Origin: Streptomyces chilikensis
Lineage (GTDB): Bacteria > Actinomycetota > Actinomycetes > Streptomycetales > Streptomycetaceae
Length of the DNA: 38,118 nucleotides
Direction: 5' to 3'
NCBI RefSeq assembly: GCF_001642695.1
Contig: NZ_LWCC02000005.1
Span: forward strand, 1,563,936-1,602,053
This document shows positions 17,679 to 28,871 of this stretch, one piece after another. The first letter of the stretch is position 1, and each line of letters opens with the position of its first letter. Position numbers and translations under genes: made by a program. The notes under the pieces were generated by a model. It saw only the letters and a program-made list of their open reading frames with translations, did no database searches and was not told the DNA's origin.

Positions 17679-18836
17679 TCAGGCCGCGTGGACGACGTCC
17701 TTCTCCTCGGCGAAGTGGCACGCGGACTCGTGCGCGGCCGGCGTGTCCGCGCCCTTGAAGCGCTCGGGGACCGCCAGCAGCGGCACCTCCTGGGCGCACT
17801 TGTCCTGAGCCTTCCAGCACCGGGTGCGGAAGCGGCAGCCCGACGGCGGGTTGGCCGGGGACGGGACGTCACCGGTGAGGATGATCCGCTCGCGGTTCTC
17901 GCGGGCCTCCGGGTCCGGGACCGGGACCGCCGACAGCAGCGCCTGGGTGTAGGGGTGCGTCGGGTGGTCGTAGATCTGCTCGTCGGTGCCGATCTCGGCC
18001 ATCTTGCCGAGGTACATCACGCCGACGCGGTCGGAGATGTGCCGCACGATGGACAGGTCGTGCGCGATGAAGACGTAGGACAGGTTGAACTCGTCCTGCA
18101 GCTTCTCCATCAGGTTGATGACCTGCGCCTGCACCGACACGTCGAGCGCGGAGACCGGCTCGTCGCAGATGATGATCTCCGGGTTGAGCGCGAGGCCGCG
18201 GGCGATGCCGATGCGCTGGCGCTGGCCGCCGGAGAACTGGTGCGGGTAGCGGTTGATGTACTCCGGGTTCAGGCCGACGACGTCGAGGAGCTCCTGGACC
18301 CTGCGCCGGCGGTCGCCCTTGGGGGCCACCTCGGGGTGGATGTCGAAGGTCTCGCCGATGATGTCGCCCACCGTCATGCGGGGGTTGAGCGAGGTGTACG
18401 GGTCCTGGAACACCATCTGGATGTTCCGGCGGACCGCCTTCAGCGCGCGCCCGGACAGCTTGGTGATGTCCTGGCCCTTGTAGAAGATCTCGCCCGCGGT
18501 GGCCGTCTCCAGGCGCATCAGGAGCTTGGCGACGGTGGACTTGCCGCAGCCGGACTCGCCCACGATGCCCAGGGTCTCGCCCTGGTACAGGTCGAAGGAG
18601 ATGCCGTCGACGGCCTTGACCGCGCCGACCTGCTTCTTGAAGAGGATGCCCTGGGTCAGCGGGAAGTGCTTGACCAGGTTCCGCACCTGCAGGATCGGCT
18701 CGCCGCGGTCCACCGGCGCCTGGAGGGCCTCGATGGCGGCCGTCTCGCTGCCGGTCTCGACGACCTCGACACCGGTGACGTTCGGAGTGGCGTCCACGGA
18801 GGCGGCGGGCTCGTTCTTCTTGCTGAGCTCAGCCAT
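17679..18836 (-). CDS. bldKE: Locus 3 (BldK-like) oligopeptide ABC transporter ATPase, OppF type
   Basis: The nucleotide-binding subunit has 385 residues. ATG 18836 has AAGGAGA 8 nt upstream and overlaps the previous gene by 8 nt. It has an acidic N-terminal extension of about 45 residues, then Walker A GESGCGKS 93-100, Q143, signature SGGQR 202-206, Walker B with CDEP (IIICDEP 221-227), and His259. The C-terminus has CRFRTRC, the oligo_HPY cysteine region. It is the last gene of its operon. BldK of S. coelicolor is an oligopeptide importer needed for aerial mycelium formation on rich medium. The symbol rests on remembered synteny and operon type, since locus 1 is an almost equally good family match. 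Confidence 0.85.
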   Translation of the reverse strand: MAELSKKNEPAASVDATPNVTGVEVVETGSETAAIEALQAPVDRGEPILQVRNLVKHFPLTQGILFKKQVGAVKAVDGISFDLYQGETLGIVGESGCGKSTVAKLLMRLETATAGEIFYKGQDITKLSGRALKAVRRNIQMVFQDPYTSLNPRMTVGDIIGETFDIHPEVAPKGDRRRRVQELLDVVGLNPEYINRYPHQFSGGQRQRIGIARGLALNPEIIICDEPVSALDVSVQAQVINLMEKLQDEFNLSYVFIAHDLSIVRHISDRVGVMYLGKMAEIGTDEQIYDHPTHPYTQALLSAVPVPDPEARENRERIILTGDVPSPANPPSGCRFRTRCWKAQDKCAQEVPLLAVPERFKGADTPAAHESACHFAEEKDVVHAA

Positions 18837-19878
18837 GGAGCGTCTCCTTCCAGTAGTGGCAGGCCGAACCGCGGCCGGCCAGCTCGGCGCCGTCCTGCTC
18901 GGTGACCGGGAACAGGGCCGGGACCTCGGTGCGGCAGAGGTCGGTGGCCTGCGGGCAGCGCGGGTTGAAGGCGCAGCCGGTCGGGATGCGGGTCAGGTTG
19001 GGCGGCAGGCCCTTGATCGCGTACAGCTCCTGGCCCTTGCGGTCCAGGCGCGGGATCGACTCGAGCAGGCCCTTGGTGTAGGGGTGCGCGGGCCGCTTGT
19101 ACAGCTCGTGCACGGGGGCCGTCTCGACGATCCGGCCCGCGTACATCACGGCGATCTTGTCCGCGACGTCGGCGACCACGCCGAGGTCGTGGGTGATCAG
19201 GATCAGGCCCATGTTGTACTCGCGCTGCAGCTCGGCGAGCAGGTCCATGACCTGCGCCTGCACCGTCACGTCGAGCGCCGTGGTGGGCTCGTCGGCGATG
19301 ATCAGGTCCGGCTCCAGGGCCAGCGCCATGGCGATCATGATGCGCTGGCGCATGCCGCCGGAGAACTGGTGCGGGTAGTCGTCCACGCGCTGGGCGGCGG
19401 CGGGGATCTTCACCCGGTCCATCAGCTCGACGGCCTTGGCCCGCGCGTCCTTCTTGGAGAGGCCGCGGTGGACCCGGAACATCTCGCCGAGCTGGAAGCC
19501 CACCGAGTAGACCGGGTTCAGCGAGGAGAGCGCGTCCTGGAAGATCATCGCGATCCTGGCGCCGCGGATCTTCCGGCGCTCCTCGCCGGACATCTTGAGC
19601 ATGTCCTGTCCACGGAACAGGATCTCGCCCTTGGGGATGCGGCCGGGGGGCATGTCCAGGATGCCCATGATCGCCTGGGCGGTGACGGACTTGCCGGAGC
19701 CGGACTCGCCGAGCACGGCGAGCGTCTCGCCGGCGTTGACGGTGTAGTTGACACCGTTGACCGCCTTGGCGACGCCGTCACGGGTGTGGAACTCCACGTG
19801 CAGGTCGCGGACCTCCAGGAGCGGGGTCCCGGAGTCGCCGGCGCCCTGGGGCGCCGGGGATTCGTCGATGAGAGTCAT
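18829..19878 (-). CDS. bldKD: Locus 3 (BldK-like) oligopeptide ABC transporter ATPase, OppD type
   Basis: The first nucleotide-binding subunit has 349 residues. ATG 19878 is chosen because GGGAGG lies 10 nt upstream; a start at 19932 would add 18 residues inside the preceding gene. Motifs are Walker A GESGSGKS 57-64, signature FSGGM 172-176, Walker B IIADEP 193-198 and His230, with the C-terminal cysteine-bearing oligo_HPY domain. Positions 19106-19455 match 6082-6431 of the locus 1 gene with 8 differences in 350 nt, including one run of 186 identical bases, while the flanks are about 82% identical. The symbol carries the same caution as for the rest of this locus. Confidence 0.87.
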   Translation of the reverse strand: MTLIDESPAPQGAGDSGTPLLEVRDLHVEFHTRDGVAKAVNGVNYTVNAGETLAVLGESGSGKSVTAQAIMGILDMPPGRIPKGEILFRGQDMLKMSGEERRKIRGARIAMIFQDALSSLNPVYSVGFQLGEMFRVHRGLSKKDARAKAVELMDRVKIPAAAQRVDDYPHQFSGGMRQRIMIAMALALEPDLIIADEPTTALDVTVQAQVMDLLAELQREYNMGLILITHDLGVVADVADKIAVMYAGRIVETAPVHELYKRPAHPYTKGLLESIPRLDRKGQELYAIKGLPPNLTRIPTGCAFNPRCPQATDLCRTEVPALFPVTEQDGAELAGRGSACHYWKETLHG

Positions 19879-19894
19879 GTTGTGTACGCCTCCC

Positions 19895-20842
19895 TCAGCG
19901 CAGCTTCGGGTCGAGGGCGTTGCGCACCGCATCGCCGAACATCAGGAAGGACAGCACCGTGATGGAGACCAGCACGGACGGCATGATCAGCACGTAGGGC
20001 GCGTTGCGGATCGACCGGAAGGCGCCGGCGACGTCCACGCCCCAGGAGACCAGCGGCTCCTGGAGGCCCACGCCCAGGAAGGACAGGGTGGCCTCGGTGG
20101 CGATGTAACCGCCGAGCGCGGTGGTGGCGACCACGATGATGGGCGCCAGCGCGTTCGGCAGGACGTGCCGGGTCAGGATCCGGAAGGTGGAGGCGCCCAG
20201 CGCCTTGGCGGCGAGGATGTAGTCCGTCTGCTTGACCTGGATGACGGCGCCGCGGGCGACGCGGGCCATCGACGTCCAGCCGAGGAACGAGATGGCCAGG
20301 ATCACGACCCAGACGCTGCGCTTCTCGAAGGCGGTCAGGATGACCAGGGCGCCCAGCAGGAACGGGATGCCGAAGAAGATGTCGGTCAGCCGGGACAGCA
20401 GGGTGTCGAGGATGCCGCCGAAGTAGCCGGCGAGCATGCCGATGACGGTGCCCAGGAAGGTCACGATCAGGGTGACCATGACACCGACGGTGATGGAGGC
20501 GCGGGCGCCGTAGATCACGCGGTTGTAGACCGAGCGGCCCTGGATGTCGTAGCCGAACCACTCCGGCTGGAACAGCGCGCCCCACTCGGGCTTCTTCAGG
20601 TACTTGTTGGCGAGGTCCGCCTCGGTGGGCGAACCGTCGGTCCACAGGCTCGGGAAGACGGCCATGGAGAGCAGCACCAGGATGAGCACCGCGGAGGTGA
20701 TGAAGAGCGGGCTGCGGCGCAGGTCGTGCCAGGCGTCGGACCACAGGCTGCGGGGCTTGCCGGTGCCGGCGTCCTTCGCCGGGGCGGCCTCGGCCTTCAC
20801 CGGCTCGGTGGTCTCGTTGACGACGGCGGTGTTCTCAGGCAT
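19895..20842 (-). CDS. bldKC: Locus 3 (BldK-like) peptide ABC transporter permease, OppC type
   Basis: The 315-residue permease starts at ATG 20842, overlapping the upstream permease gene by 8 nt, exactly as in locus 1. A 30-residue cytosolic lead precedes PRSLWSDAWHDLRRSPLF and the first helix (about 47-65). The EAA-loop is YILAAKALGASTFRILTRHV and the terminus is FLMFGDAVRNALDPKLR. It is a close homologue of the locus 1 OppC-type permease, without that protein's long extension. It provides half of the membrane channel of the importer. Confidence 0.87.
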   Translation of the reverse strand: MPENTAVVNETTEPVKAEAAPAKDAGTGKPRSLWSDAWHDLRRSPLFITSAVLILVLLSMAVFPSLWTDGSPTEADLANKYLKKPEWGALFQPEWFGYDIQGRSVYNRVIYGARASITVGVMVTLIVTFLGTVIGMLAGYFGGILDTLLSRLTDIFFGIPFLLGALVILTAFEKRSVWVVILAISFLGWTSMARVARGAVIQVKQTDYILAAKALGASTFRILTRHVLPNALAPIIVVATTALGGYIATEATLSFLGVGLQEPLVSWGVDVAGAFRSIRNAPYVLIMPSVLVSITVLSFLMFGDAVRNALDPKLR

Positions 20843-21764
20843 ACCGGATCCTCGGGTCCAGGACCGCGTACAGCAGGTCGACGAGCAGGCTGGCGATCAG
20901 GTAGACGATCACGATGAGGCTGACGATGCCCACCACGGTCGATCCCTCACGCTTGCCGAGGGCCTCGAAGACGGTCAGGCCGATGCCGTGGATGTTGAAG
21001 ATGCCCTCGGTGACGACGGCGCCCGCCATCAGCGCGCCCAGGTCGGCGCCCAGGTAGGTCACCACGGGGATCATCGAGTTGCGCACCAGGTGCACACCCA
21101 CCACGCGGCGGCGCGGCAGGCCCTTGGCGACGGCCGTGCGGATGTAGTCGGAGCGCAGGTTCTCCACGACCGACGTACGGGTCAGACGCGCCACGTAGGC
21201 CAGGGACAGCGCCGCCAGGACGGCCGCCGGCATCAGCAGCTCGTACCAGTTCTCCTCCAGCGACACGTTGGGGTCGACCCACCCGAGCTGGAACGCGAAG
21301 AACGTCTGGGTCATGCGGCCCAGCACGAACGAGGGGATGGACACCAGCAGCAGGGTGATGAACAGCAGGGTGCGGTCCTGAACGCTGTTGGGCTTCAGGC
21401 CGGCGACGACTCCCATGCCGATGCCGACGACGGCGGTGAAGACCAGCGCGAAGATCGCGAGCTGCGCGGTGACCGGCCAGGACTCTGCGATGACGTCCGC
21501 GACAGGACGGCGGGAGGCGATCTGGGTGCCGAAGTCGCCCTGGAACAGGCCCGTCAGGTAGTTCCAGTACTGCACCAGAATCGGCTGGTCCAGACCCAGT
21601 TCGGCCTTGAGCTTGGCCACCTGTGTCGGGTCGGCGCCCTTCTCACCTGCGAGCGCGCGCACCGGGTCGCCGGGCAGCGCGTACATCATCAGGAAGACCA
21701 GCAGCGTGGACCCGATAAAGACGGGAATCATCTGGAGCAGTCGTCTGGCGACATAGTGCCCCAT
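20835..21764 (-). CDS. bldKA: Locus 3 (BldK-like) peptide ABC transporter permease, OppB type
   Basis: The 309-residue permease starts at ATG 21764 (MGHYVARRLLQMIPVF), with GGAGG 5 nt upstream. An in-frame extension to 21803 lacks a ribosome site. Six helices, the loop GDPVRALAGEKGADP, the EAA motif YIRTAVAKGLPRRRVVGVHL and the ending DLLYAVLDPRIRYA identify the OppB type. It lies 174 nt downstream of the binding-protein gene, and that gap holds three hairpins. I recall S. coelicolor bldK as ordered permease (A) then lipoprotein (B); here the lipoprotein gene comes first, so the A/C naming is provisional. Confidence 0.85.
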   Translation of the reverse strand: MGHYVARRLLQMIPVFIGSTLLVFLMMYALPGDPVRALAGEKGADPTQVAKLKAELGLDQPILVQYWNYLTGLFQGDFGTQIASRRPVADVIAESWPVTAQLAIFALVFTAVVGIGMGVVAGLKPNSVQDRTLLFITLLLVSIPSFVLGRMTQTFFAFQLGWVDPNVSLEENWYELLMPAAVLAALSLAYVARLTRTSVVENLRSDYIRTAVAKGLPRRRVVGVHLVRNSMIPVVTYLGADLGALMAGAVVTEGIFNIHGIGLTVFEALGKREGSTVVGIVSLIVIVYLIASLLVDLLYAVLDPRIRYA

Positions 21765-21800
21765 GGGTGCCTCCATGGTCGGTAATCGAAAAGAGGGCCG

Positions 21801-21837
21801 CACGCCGGAGGGCCCGGGTGAGGGCCGGGCCGGCGTG
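21801..21837 (-). promoter_or_regulatory. Intercistronic hairpin 3 (nearest the permease gene)
   Basis: CACGCCGG (21801-21808) pairs perfectly with CCGGCGTG (21830-21837), and an inner CCCGG/CCGGG helix is possible. It lies 36 nt before the permease ATG. Confidence 0.6.
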
Positions 21838-21850
21838 AGCCCGCGTGCCC

Positions 21851-21882
21851 GGCGCGCGGAGGGGGTGAACGCTCCGCGCGCC
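21851..21882 (-). promoter_or_regulatory. Intercistronic hairpin 2
   Basis: A perfect 11-bp stem (GGCGCGCGGAG 21851-21861 with 21872-21882) closes a 10-nt loop. It stands between the other two hairpins of the bldKB-permease gap. Confidence 0.7.
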
Positions 21883-21905
21883 AGGACGGTCGTGCAGGGT
21901 GTGGC

Positions 21906-21931
21906 CCGGGGGCCGCCTCGACGGCCCCCGG
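21906..21931 (-). terminator. Intercistronic hairpin 1, attenuating terminator after the binding-protein gene
   Basis: A perfect 10-bp stem (CCGGGGGCCG 21906-21915 with 21922-21931) with a 6-nt loop begins 8 nt past the binding-protein stop. This is the usual place for a partial terminator or mRNA-stabilising hairpin that raises binding-protein output above that of the permeases. Confidence 0.75.
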
Positions 21932-21938
21932 TGCCGGG

Positions 21939-23555
21939 TCACTTGGTGGTGACGTCGTACAGCTTGTACTGGCCGTGCCAGTCGACGTTCACGTTGTCGA
22001 CCTCTTCGCCGTGACCGCCGTTCATCTCGTAGAACCACAGCGGGATGGACGGCATGTGGTTGACGAGCTCCTTCTCGACCTCCTGGTACGCCGCGACGTA
22101 CTCCTCGAGGGTCTTGGAGGCGTCCGCCTTGTCCATCGCCTCGTCGAGGTCCTTGTTCTTGAACTTGCCGTTGTTGGACTCGGCGCCGGAGTGGTACAGC
22201 TCCTTGATGAAGTTGCCGTTCAGCGGGTAGTCACCCTGCCAGCCACCGCGGTAGAACGACTTGACCTGGTCGTTGTCGCGCGCCTCGAGGTCGGTGGCGA
22301 AGTCGGCCTTCGCGTCGCCCTCGCACTTGACGCCGGTGGCCTTGGTGATGGAGTTGCAGACCGCGGTCACCCACTCCTTGTGGCCACCGTCGGTGTTGTA
22401 CTGGATGAAGATCTTGTTGCCCGGGACGCCGCCGCCGTCCTCGATGAGCTTCTTGGCCTTCGCCGGGTCGTACGTGAAGATGTCGGTGTCGAGGGTCTGC
22501 TTGCCCTGCGCGCCCGGGGCGACGAAGCCGTCGGCCGGGGTGCGGGTGCCCTGGAGAACCGTCTTGGTGATGGTCTCGCGGTCGATCGCCATCGACAGGC
22601 CCTGGATGACCTTCACGTCGACGTCCTTGAACGTCTTGGAGTAGAAGGCCGGGGTCAGCGTCTGGACGGCGGCGTAGGGCTGCTCGATCGCGCGGTCGCC
22701 GAGGTCGGTCTTGTAGTTGGCGAGGTCCGTCGCGCCGACCTGGTCGATGATGTCCAGGTTGCCGGACATCAGGTCCTGGTAGGCGGCCTCGGGGGTCTCG
22801 TACGCCTTGTACTGGACACCGGCGTTCTTCGCCTTGTTGGCGCCCTTGTAGTCGGCGTAGGCCTTGACCTGGAAGAGCTTGTTGTGGTCCCACTTCTCGA
22901 ACTCGTAGGGACCGTTGCCGATCGGCTTCTCGCCGAAGGCCTTCGGGTCCTTGTGGAAGGACTCGGGGAGCGGGGCGAAGGTGGAGTAACCAAGCTTGTA
23001 CTGGTAGTACGGCATGGCCTCCTTCAGCTCGATCGTGAAGGTGGTGTCGTCGACGACCTTCAGGCCGGACATGGTGTCCGCCTTGGCCTTCGCGCCCTCC
23101 TTCTCCGGGTGCACGTCGTCGTAGCCCGCGATGTCGCCGAACCAGAACGAGTTCTGCTGGGCGTTGTCGATGTGGGCGGACCAGTTCCACGCGTCCACGT
23201 AGGACTTGGCGGTGACGGGGGTGCCGTCGTGGAACTTCCAGCCCTCCTTGAGCTTGACGGTCCAGACCTTCGAGTCCTCGGTGGTGATGGACTCGGCGTT
23301 CAGGTACTCGATGCCACCCTTGTCGTCGAAGGTCAGCAGACCCGCGAACAGGGCGTCGAGGATGTAACCGCCGTTGGACTCGTTGGTGTCCGAGGGGATG
23401 ATCCCCTTCTGCGGCTCACCGACGTTGATCGACACGTACCGCTTGCTGTCGCCGGCGGCCTTGCCGTCGTTGTCGTCACCGGAACCGCAGGCCGTGGCGG
23501 CCAGGGCGACGACGATGGCTCCCGCAAGCCACTTGGCGCTCTTCGCACCGCGCAT
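21939..23555 (-). CDS. bldKB: Locus 3 oligopeptide-binding lipoprotein, BldKB-like
   Basis: The 538-residue SBP_bac_5 lipoprotein starts at ATG 23555 with GGAGG 7 nt upstream. The signal peptide is short (MRGAKSAKWLAGAIVVALAA), ending ATACGSG with lipidated Cys23. The mature protein has an acidic GDDND linker, then the binding domain (EGWKFHDGTPVTAKSYVDAW, EKPIGNGPYEFEKW). It captures peptides outside the membrane and delivers them to the permeases encoded downstream. In S. coelicolor, BldKB-dependent import responds to an extracellular signal needed for aerial growth. Assignment to bldK is from operon type and recalled position beside typA. The locus 1 lipoprotein is a competing candidate. 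Confidence 0.85.
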   Translation of the reverse strand: MRGAKSAKWLAGAIVVALAATACGSGDDNDGKAAGDSKRYVSINVGEPQKGIIPSDTNESNGGYILDALFAGLLTFDDKGGIEYLNAESITTEDSKVWTVKLKEGWKFHDGTPVTAKSYVDAWNWSAHIDNAQQNSFWFGDIAGYDDVHPEKEGAKAKADTMSGLKVVDDTTFTIELKEAMPYYQYKLGYSTFAPLPESFHKDPKAFGEKPIGNGPYEFEKWDHNKLFQVKAYADYKGANKAKNAGVQYKAYETPEAAYQDLMSGNLDIIDQVGATDLANYKTDLGDRAIEQPYAAVQTLTPAFYSKTFKDVDVKVIQGLSMAIDRETITKTVLQGTRTPADGFVAPGAQGKQTLDTDIFTYDPAKAKKLIEDGGGVPGNKIFIQYNTDGGHKEWVTAVCNSITKATGVKCEGDAKADFATDLEARDNDQVKSFYRGGWQGDYPLNGNFIKELYHSGAESNNGKFKNKDLDEAMDKADASKTLEEYVAAYQEVEKELVNHMPSIPLWFYEMNGGHGEEVDNVNVDWHGQYKLYDVTTK

Positions 23556-23921
23556 TGGGGGTCCTCCTCATGAGTCCAATGTGGGTCAACCGTGGGTGTC
23601 ACGGCATGGCCGGATACGGCCCCCAGGCCGTACCGGTCGAAATGCCGCGCCCCCGCGCTCGTGAGTCGGCGCCGTTCGCAGCACGTGCCCCGTTCACCCG
23701 AGCTATCTACGCGCCTAACTATCTGCCATTCACATCGGACCGAACCACACCCAAGAGGTTGCGGTTCGATCACACCTGAGGCGTACTTCTCCCAAAATCC
23801 GGACAAACAACCTGCTGATAGATCACTGCGAAACGGACTTGTTACACATCTATCGGTCGCCGGTGTCCGCATTCCGAGACATCGTGCTTCGGCCACGGAC
23901 ACGCCCCGGACGCGGAAACGG
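23556..23921 (-). promoter_or_regulatory. Regulatory region upstream of the locus 3 operon, with an inverted repeat
   Basis: This long gap is unusually A/T-rich for the window between about 23700 and 23870, which suggests a promoter region. An inverted repeat CGAACCACA (23741-23749) / TGCGGTTCG (23760-23768), 9-bp arms with one mismatch and a 10-nt spacer, could be an operator or hairpin. Several TA-rich hexamers exist on the minus strand, but no -35/-10 pair is clearly better than the others. No open frame here looks real. Confidence 0.45.
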
Positions 23922-23961
23922 CCGGAGCCGGGTCCTCCCGTGGGGGAGGACCCGGCTCCGG
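23922..23961 (-). terminator. Strong terminator of typA
   Basis: A perfect 18-bp stem (23922-23939 with 23944-23961, arm CCGGAGCCGGGTCCTCCC) with a 4-nt loop lies 28 nt past the typA stop. It is the strongest hairpin in the window and insulates the downstream locus 3 promoter. Confidence 0.92.
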
Positions 23962-23989
23962 TGCGGGCGGCGGCCGGCGCCGCCCCGGC

Positions 23990-25897
<1,908 letters not shown>

Positions 25898-26203
25898 ATT
25901 GCGACTAACTCCCGGGAGTGTGAGGTGGCCGACGCGCGCCTCGGTGGGTGGCGCGGGGCCTTCTGCCGGGCGGATACATGCCACGGCCTTACCCCATCGT
26001 ACGGGGGGAAGGCGGCTTTTCCCTCCCCGGGGAGCCTTCTCCCAGCTCAGCGTGCCTTTTCCCGCCCCTCCCCCACCCTCCCGGCCCCCTGCTCCGCCCC
26101 GCGCCGCCGGCAGCACCCGCCCCCGCCGCCCGCGGACCGCTCCGGGGGAGGGTCCGCGGGCGGAACGGGCGGTGCCGGTTCCGGGGCGGGGCCGCGCGGG
26201 GGG
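25898..26203. other. Intergenic region upstream of typA
   Basis: This gap holds the typA promoter and the terminator of the orphan binding-protein gene. TACGAT on the minus strand near 25996-26001 fits a -10 hexamer but lacks a good -35. No gene is supported. Confidence 0.35.
26126..26163 (-). terminator. Terminator after the orphan binding-protein gene
   Basis: CCGCCCGCGGACC (26126-26138) pairs perfectly with 26151-26163. A further CTCC/GGAG helix forms inside the loop after one bulged base. It begins 40 nt past the stop at 26204. Confidence 0.8.
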
Positions 26204-28521
26204 TCACTTGGCGAGGAAGCCCATGTCCTCGTAGAGGGGGGTGCGGAAGCCGAACGCGCCGGCGTTGGCGACCGTGCGCCGCGCGGCGACCAGCTGCGGC
26301 CGCTGGTACAGCGGCACGGACCCCGCCGCCGTCCAGATCCGCTCGTCGGCCCGCCGCATCAGCTCGTGCCCCTCCTCCTCGTCCAGCTCGGTGACGGCCC
26401 GCTCGAACAGCTGGTCCACCTCGTCCGTGCCGACCCGCGTGTAGTTCTGCTCCACCACCAGTGACCCGTCCGCCGCCGGGACCGGCTTGGCGAAGATCGG
26501 CCGCGCGTCGGTGGCCGGATAGGCGGAGACCGGCCAGGAGTACAGCGCCAGGTCGTACTGGCCGTTGGCGATGTGGTCGTCGAAGTAGCCGTCGTCCGGC
26601 ACCCGGCTGATCTCGGTGCGGATGCCCACCCGTCGCAGCATCCGCTGGATGCGCTCGCCGACCGTCCGCAGCGACTCCGAGCCCTGCCCGGACGGCAGCA
26701 CGAACCGCAGCGTGAGCGGCCTGCCGTCCTTGGCGAGCTGTGCCGCCTCCGCCCCGGCCGGCGCGGCGGTGCCCCGGGGGGCGTAGGCGCCGGGCACGCC
26801 GCCGCCCCGCTGTTCGCCGGCGTCCCGGGCGGGCGGTTTGTCGTCCTGGCCGACCACGTAGGTCGCGTCGCCGTCCTCCTCCGCCGCGGAGGAGGACGGG
26901 GAGGGGGAGGGGGAGGCGGAGACAGCGGCGGAGGCCGGGGCCGAGGAGGGGGCGGACGGGGCGGACGAGGACGGGGCGGACGGGGACGGGGAGGCCGAGG
27001 ACTTGCGGCGGGCGTCCGCGCCGGCCGCCCCCGCCGCAGGCGTCTTGAGCGGACCGCCCTGCTTCCAGCCCGCCTCGTGCAGCAGCGCCAGCGCCTTCCC
27101 GGCGTCGTGGCCGCCGAGCGCCGCGCTGCCGTCGGCGTAGTGCGGCTGCCCGGCGAGTGCGACGTGGCTGCCGACCGGGTCGGTGGGCAGGCCCAGCGGT
27201 CCCAGCACCGCCTTGGCCAGTTCCTCCCGGTCCAGCGCCCGCGCCACCGCCCGCCGGACCCGCTCGTCGGCCAGCGGCCCCTCGGCCCCGTTGAGGGCGA
27301 GCTGCGTGTAGGCGGGCTCCAGGGACTTGCGCACCTCGAACCCGGAGAGCCCTTTCTGCTCGGCGGTGAACCTCCTCTCCGCCTCCGCCCGCTTCCTGAG
27401 CGCCGCCCTCTCCGCCTCGGCGGCCCTCCTGTCGGAACCGTGCAGCGCGGCCCAGGAGAGCGTGGCCGCTGCGGCGTCGGCGGACCCGGCTCCGGACGCG
27501 CCGGCCAGCAGCGGGGGCGCGGCGGCCCGGGCGGCGCCGGGGCCCATCAGCGGCGCCGCCCGGCCGCGGCCCGGGCGGCGCCGGGGCCCATCAGCGGCGC
27601 CGCCCGGCCGCCGCCCGGCGCGGGGCGGCCCTGGGGGCCGGGGGCCGCGGAGGTGATCCGTCCGGCCTGTCCGGCGTCCACCTCGGCGATGTCCAGCCGG
27701 CCGGCGACCAGTTCCGCGGTGCGCTTCTCGCGCGGCACGGCGCGCAGTTCGATCCTCTCCAGCTTGGCCGGGTCGCCCCACCACCGCTTGTTCCGCTCCA
27801 GGGTGACGTTGCCCCGCCCGCGGTCGACCGACGTCACGGTGAACGGTCCCGCGGTCACCTTGAGGGCGTTGCGGGCCCCTTCGTTGAAGGCCGCCGCGGT
27901 GCCCATGACGTCCTTCGGGTACAGCGGGGAGAACAGCGAGCGCCAGTCGGCGTAGCGCCGGGCGAAGGTGACCTCGACCTCCCGGTCGCCCTTGCCCCGC
28001 CGGACCTTCTCGATCCGGTCGTAGCCGGCGTTGTGGGCGGTCCAGAAGGCGCTGTTGCGTCCGGAGAGGGCGTGCCACTGGGCGGCGAAGTCCGCGGCGT
28101 CGATCGCCCTGCCGTCGCTCCAGACGGCGGCCCGGTGGAGCTTGTAGACCACCACCTGCTTGGGCTCGGTCCGCACCACCTCCGCGGACGCCAGGAACTC
28201 CGCCGCGCGCTGCGGGCGTCCCCGGGTGTCCAGCCGGAACATGACGGGGAGCGAGGCCTGGGCGATGCGGGCGGTGGTGGCGTCGGCGTCGGACTGGAAG
28301 GTGTTGAGGGTCTGCGGGACGGAGTCGACGGCCCAGCGCAGGGTCCCGCCGTCCTCGATCCGGTCGCGGGTGGCGGGCGCGATGTCGGGGCCGGCCAGCG
28401 GTTCGCTCACCGGCTCCCCGGAGCCGCATCCGGATAGCGTGGTCACCGCGAGCAGGCCCGCGGTGAGGAAGACGACCGAGCGCATGACGGCGCGCGGTCC
28501 GACACGGTGGTGGTACGTCAC
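26204..28521 (-). pseudogene. Orphan peptide-binding lipoprotein gene, frameshifted by a 44-bp tandem duplication
   Basis: This is an SBP_bac_5 gene without partner permeases or ATPases. GTG 28521 has GGAGG 5 nt upstream (ATG 28485 is the alternative); the signal peptide ends TTLSGC with lipidated Cys32. The first half (324 residues, with WSDGRAIDAADFAAQWHAL) ends at a TGA at 27549-27547. The second half (LEPAYTQLALNGAEGPLADE to PLYEDMGFLAK) continues in another frame. The frame change coincides with an exact 44-bp tandem duplication. Removing one copy restores one open frame of 757 residues, like family members. The TGA overlaps an ATG of the second frame (TGATG), so a split two-chain product is conceivable. 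A Ser/Pro/Ala-rich insert lies in the second half. Sequencing or assembly error is an alternative. Confidence 0.8.
27522..27611. repeat. Exact 44-bp tandem duplication
   Basis: Copies at 27522-27565 and 27566-27609 are identical, and two more bases of the period follow. The period is not a multiple of 3. The unit is itself rich in GGCGCC/GGGCCC-type self-complementary segments. The duplication breaks the reading frame of the orphan binding-protein gene. Confidence 0.95.
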
Positions 28522-28871
28522 TGCTGCCTCCGGGGCGAGCCGCTCCGCGGGCGCCCGGGCCGCTCCCGGACAACCCCGAAGAACTCCTACCAATAGGGAC
28601 TTACACGGATCTACAGAGACTTTTTATCGGTTTTTCTGATTTGCAGATCAAATTTATGACCCCTTCGGGGCGAAGAACCCACCGCTGTCCCCCGACACGA
28701 CGGCGGAACGCCCCCGACGCCACCCGTCCGGTCCAACATCCGGCCGGACGGACCCCCGTCCGCTCCGGAACGGATCGTCGTCATCGCCGATCACCCGTCG
28801 CCCGGCGATGGCCTGATTCAGCCGCATACCGGTCGCGAGCGGGCGGACCCGGCCATACGCTCCCCTCTGTG
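28522..28871. promoter_or_regulatory. AT-rich divergent intergenic region
   Basis: Positions 28585-28672 are strikingly A/T-rich for this genome, with runs of T at 28621 and 28631, and lie between the divergent lipoprotein gene and coiled-coil protein gene. On the minus strand TTGATC (28651-28646) stands 17 nt before GATAAA, a weak pair; TAGATC (28613-28608) is another -10 candidate. TGAT/ATCA half-sites with a 6-nt gap occur at 28637-28650. A TACGCT hexamer at 28856-28861 could drive a nearly leaderless plus-strand message. No gene is supported here. Confidence 0.45.

Noticed and set aside
26880-27000. G-runs (GGGG A GGGGG A GGGGG) suggesting a G-quadruplex
   Set aside because: They are explained by a Ser/Pro-rich low-complexity coding segment on the other strand. 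Four clean G-tracts are not clearly present and no regulatory position is involved.
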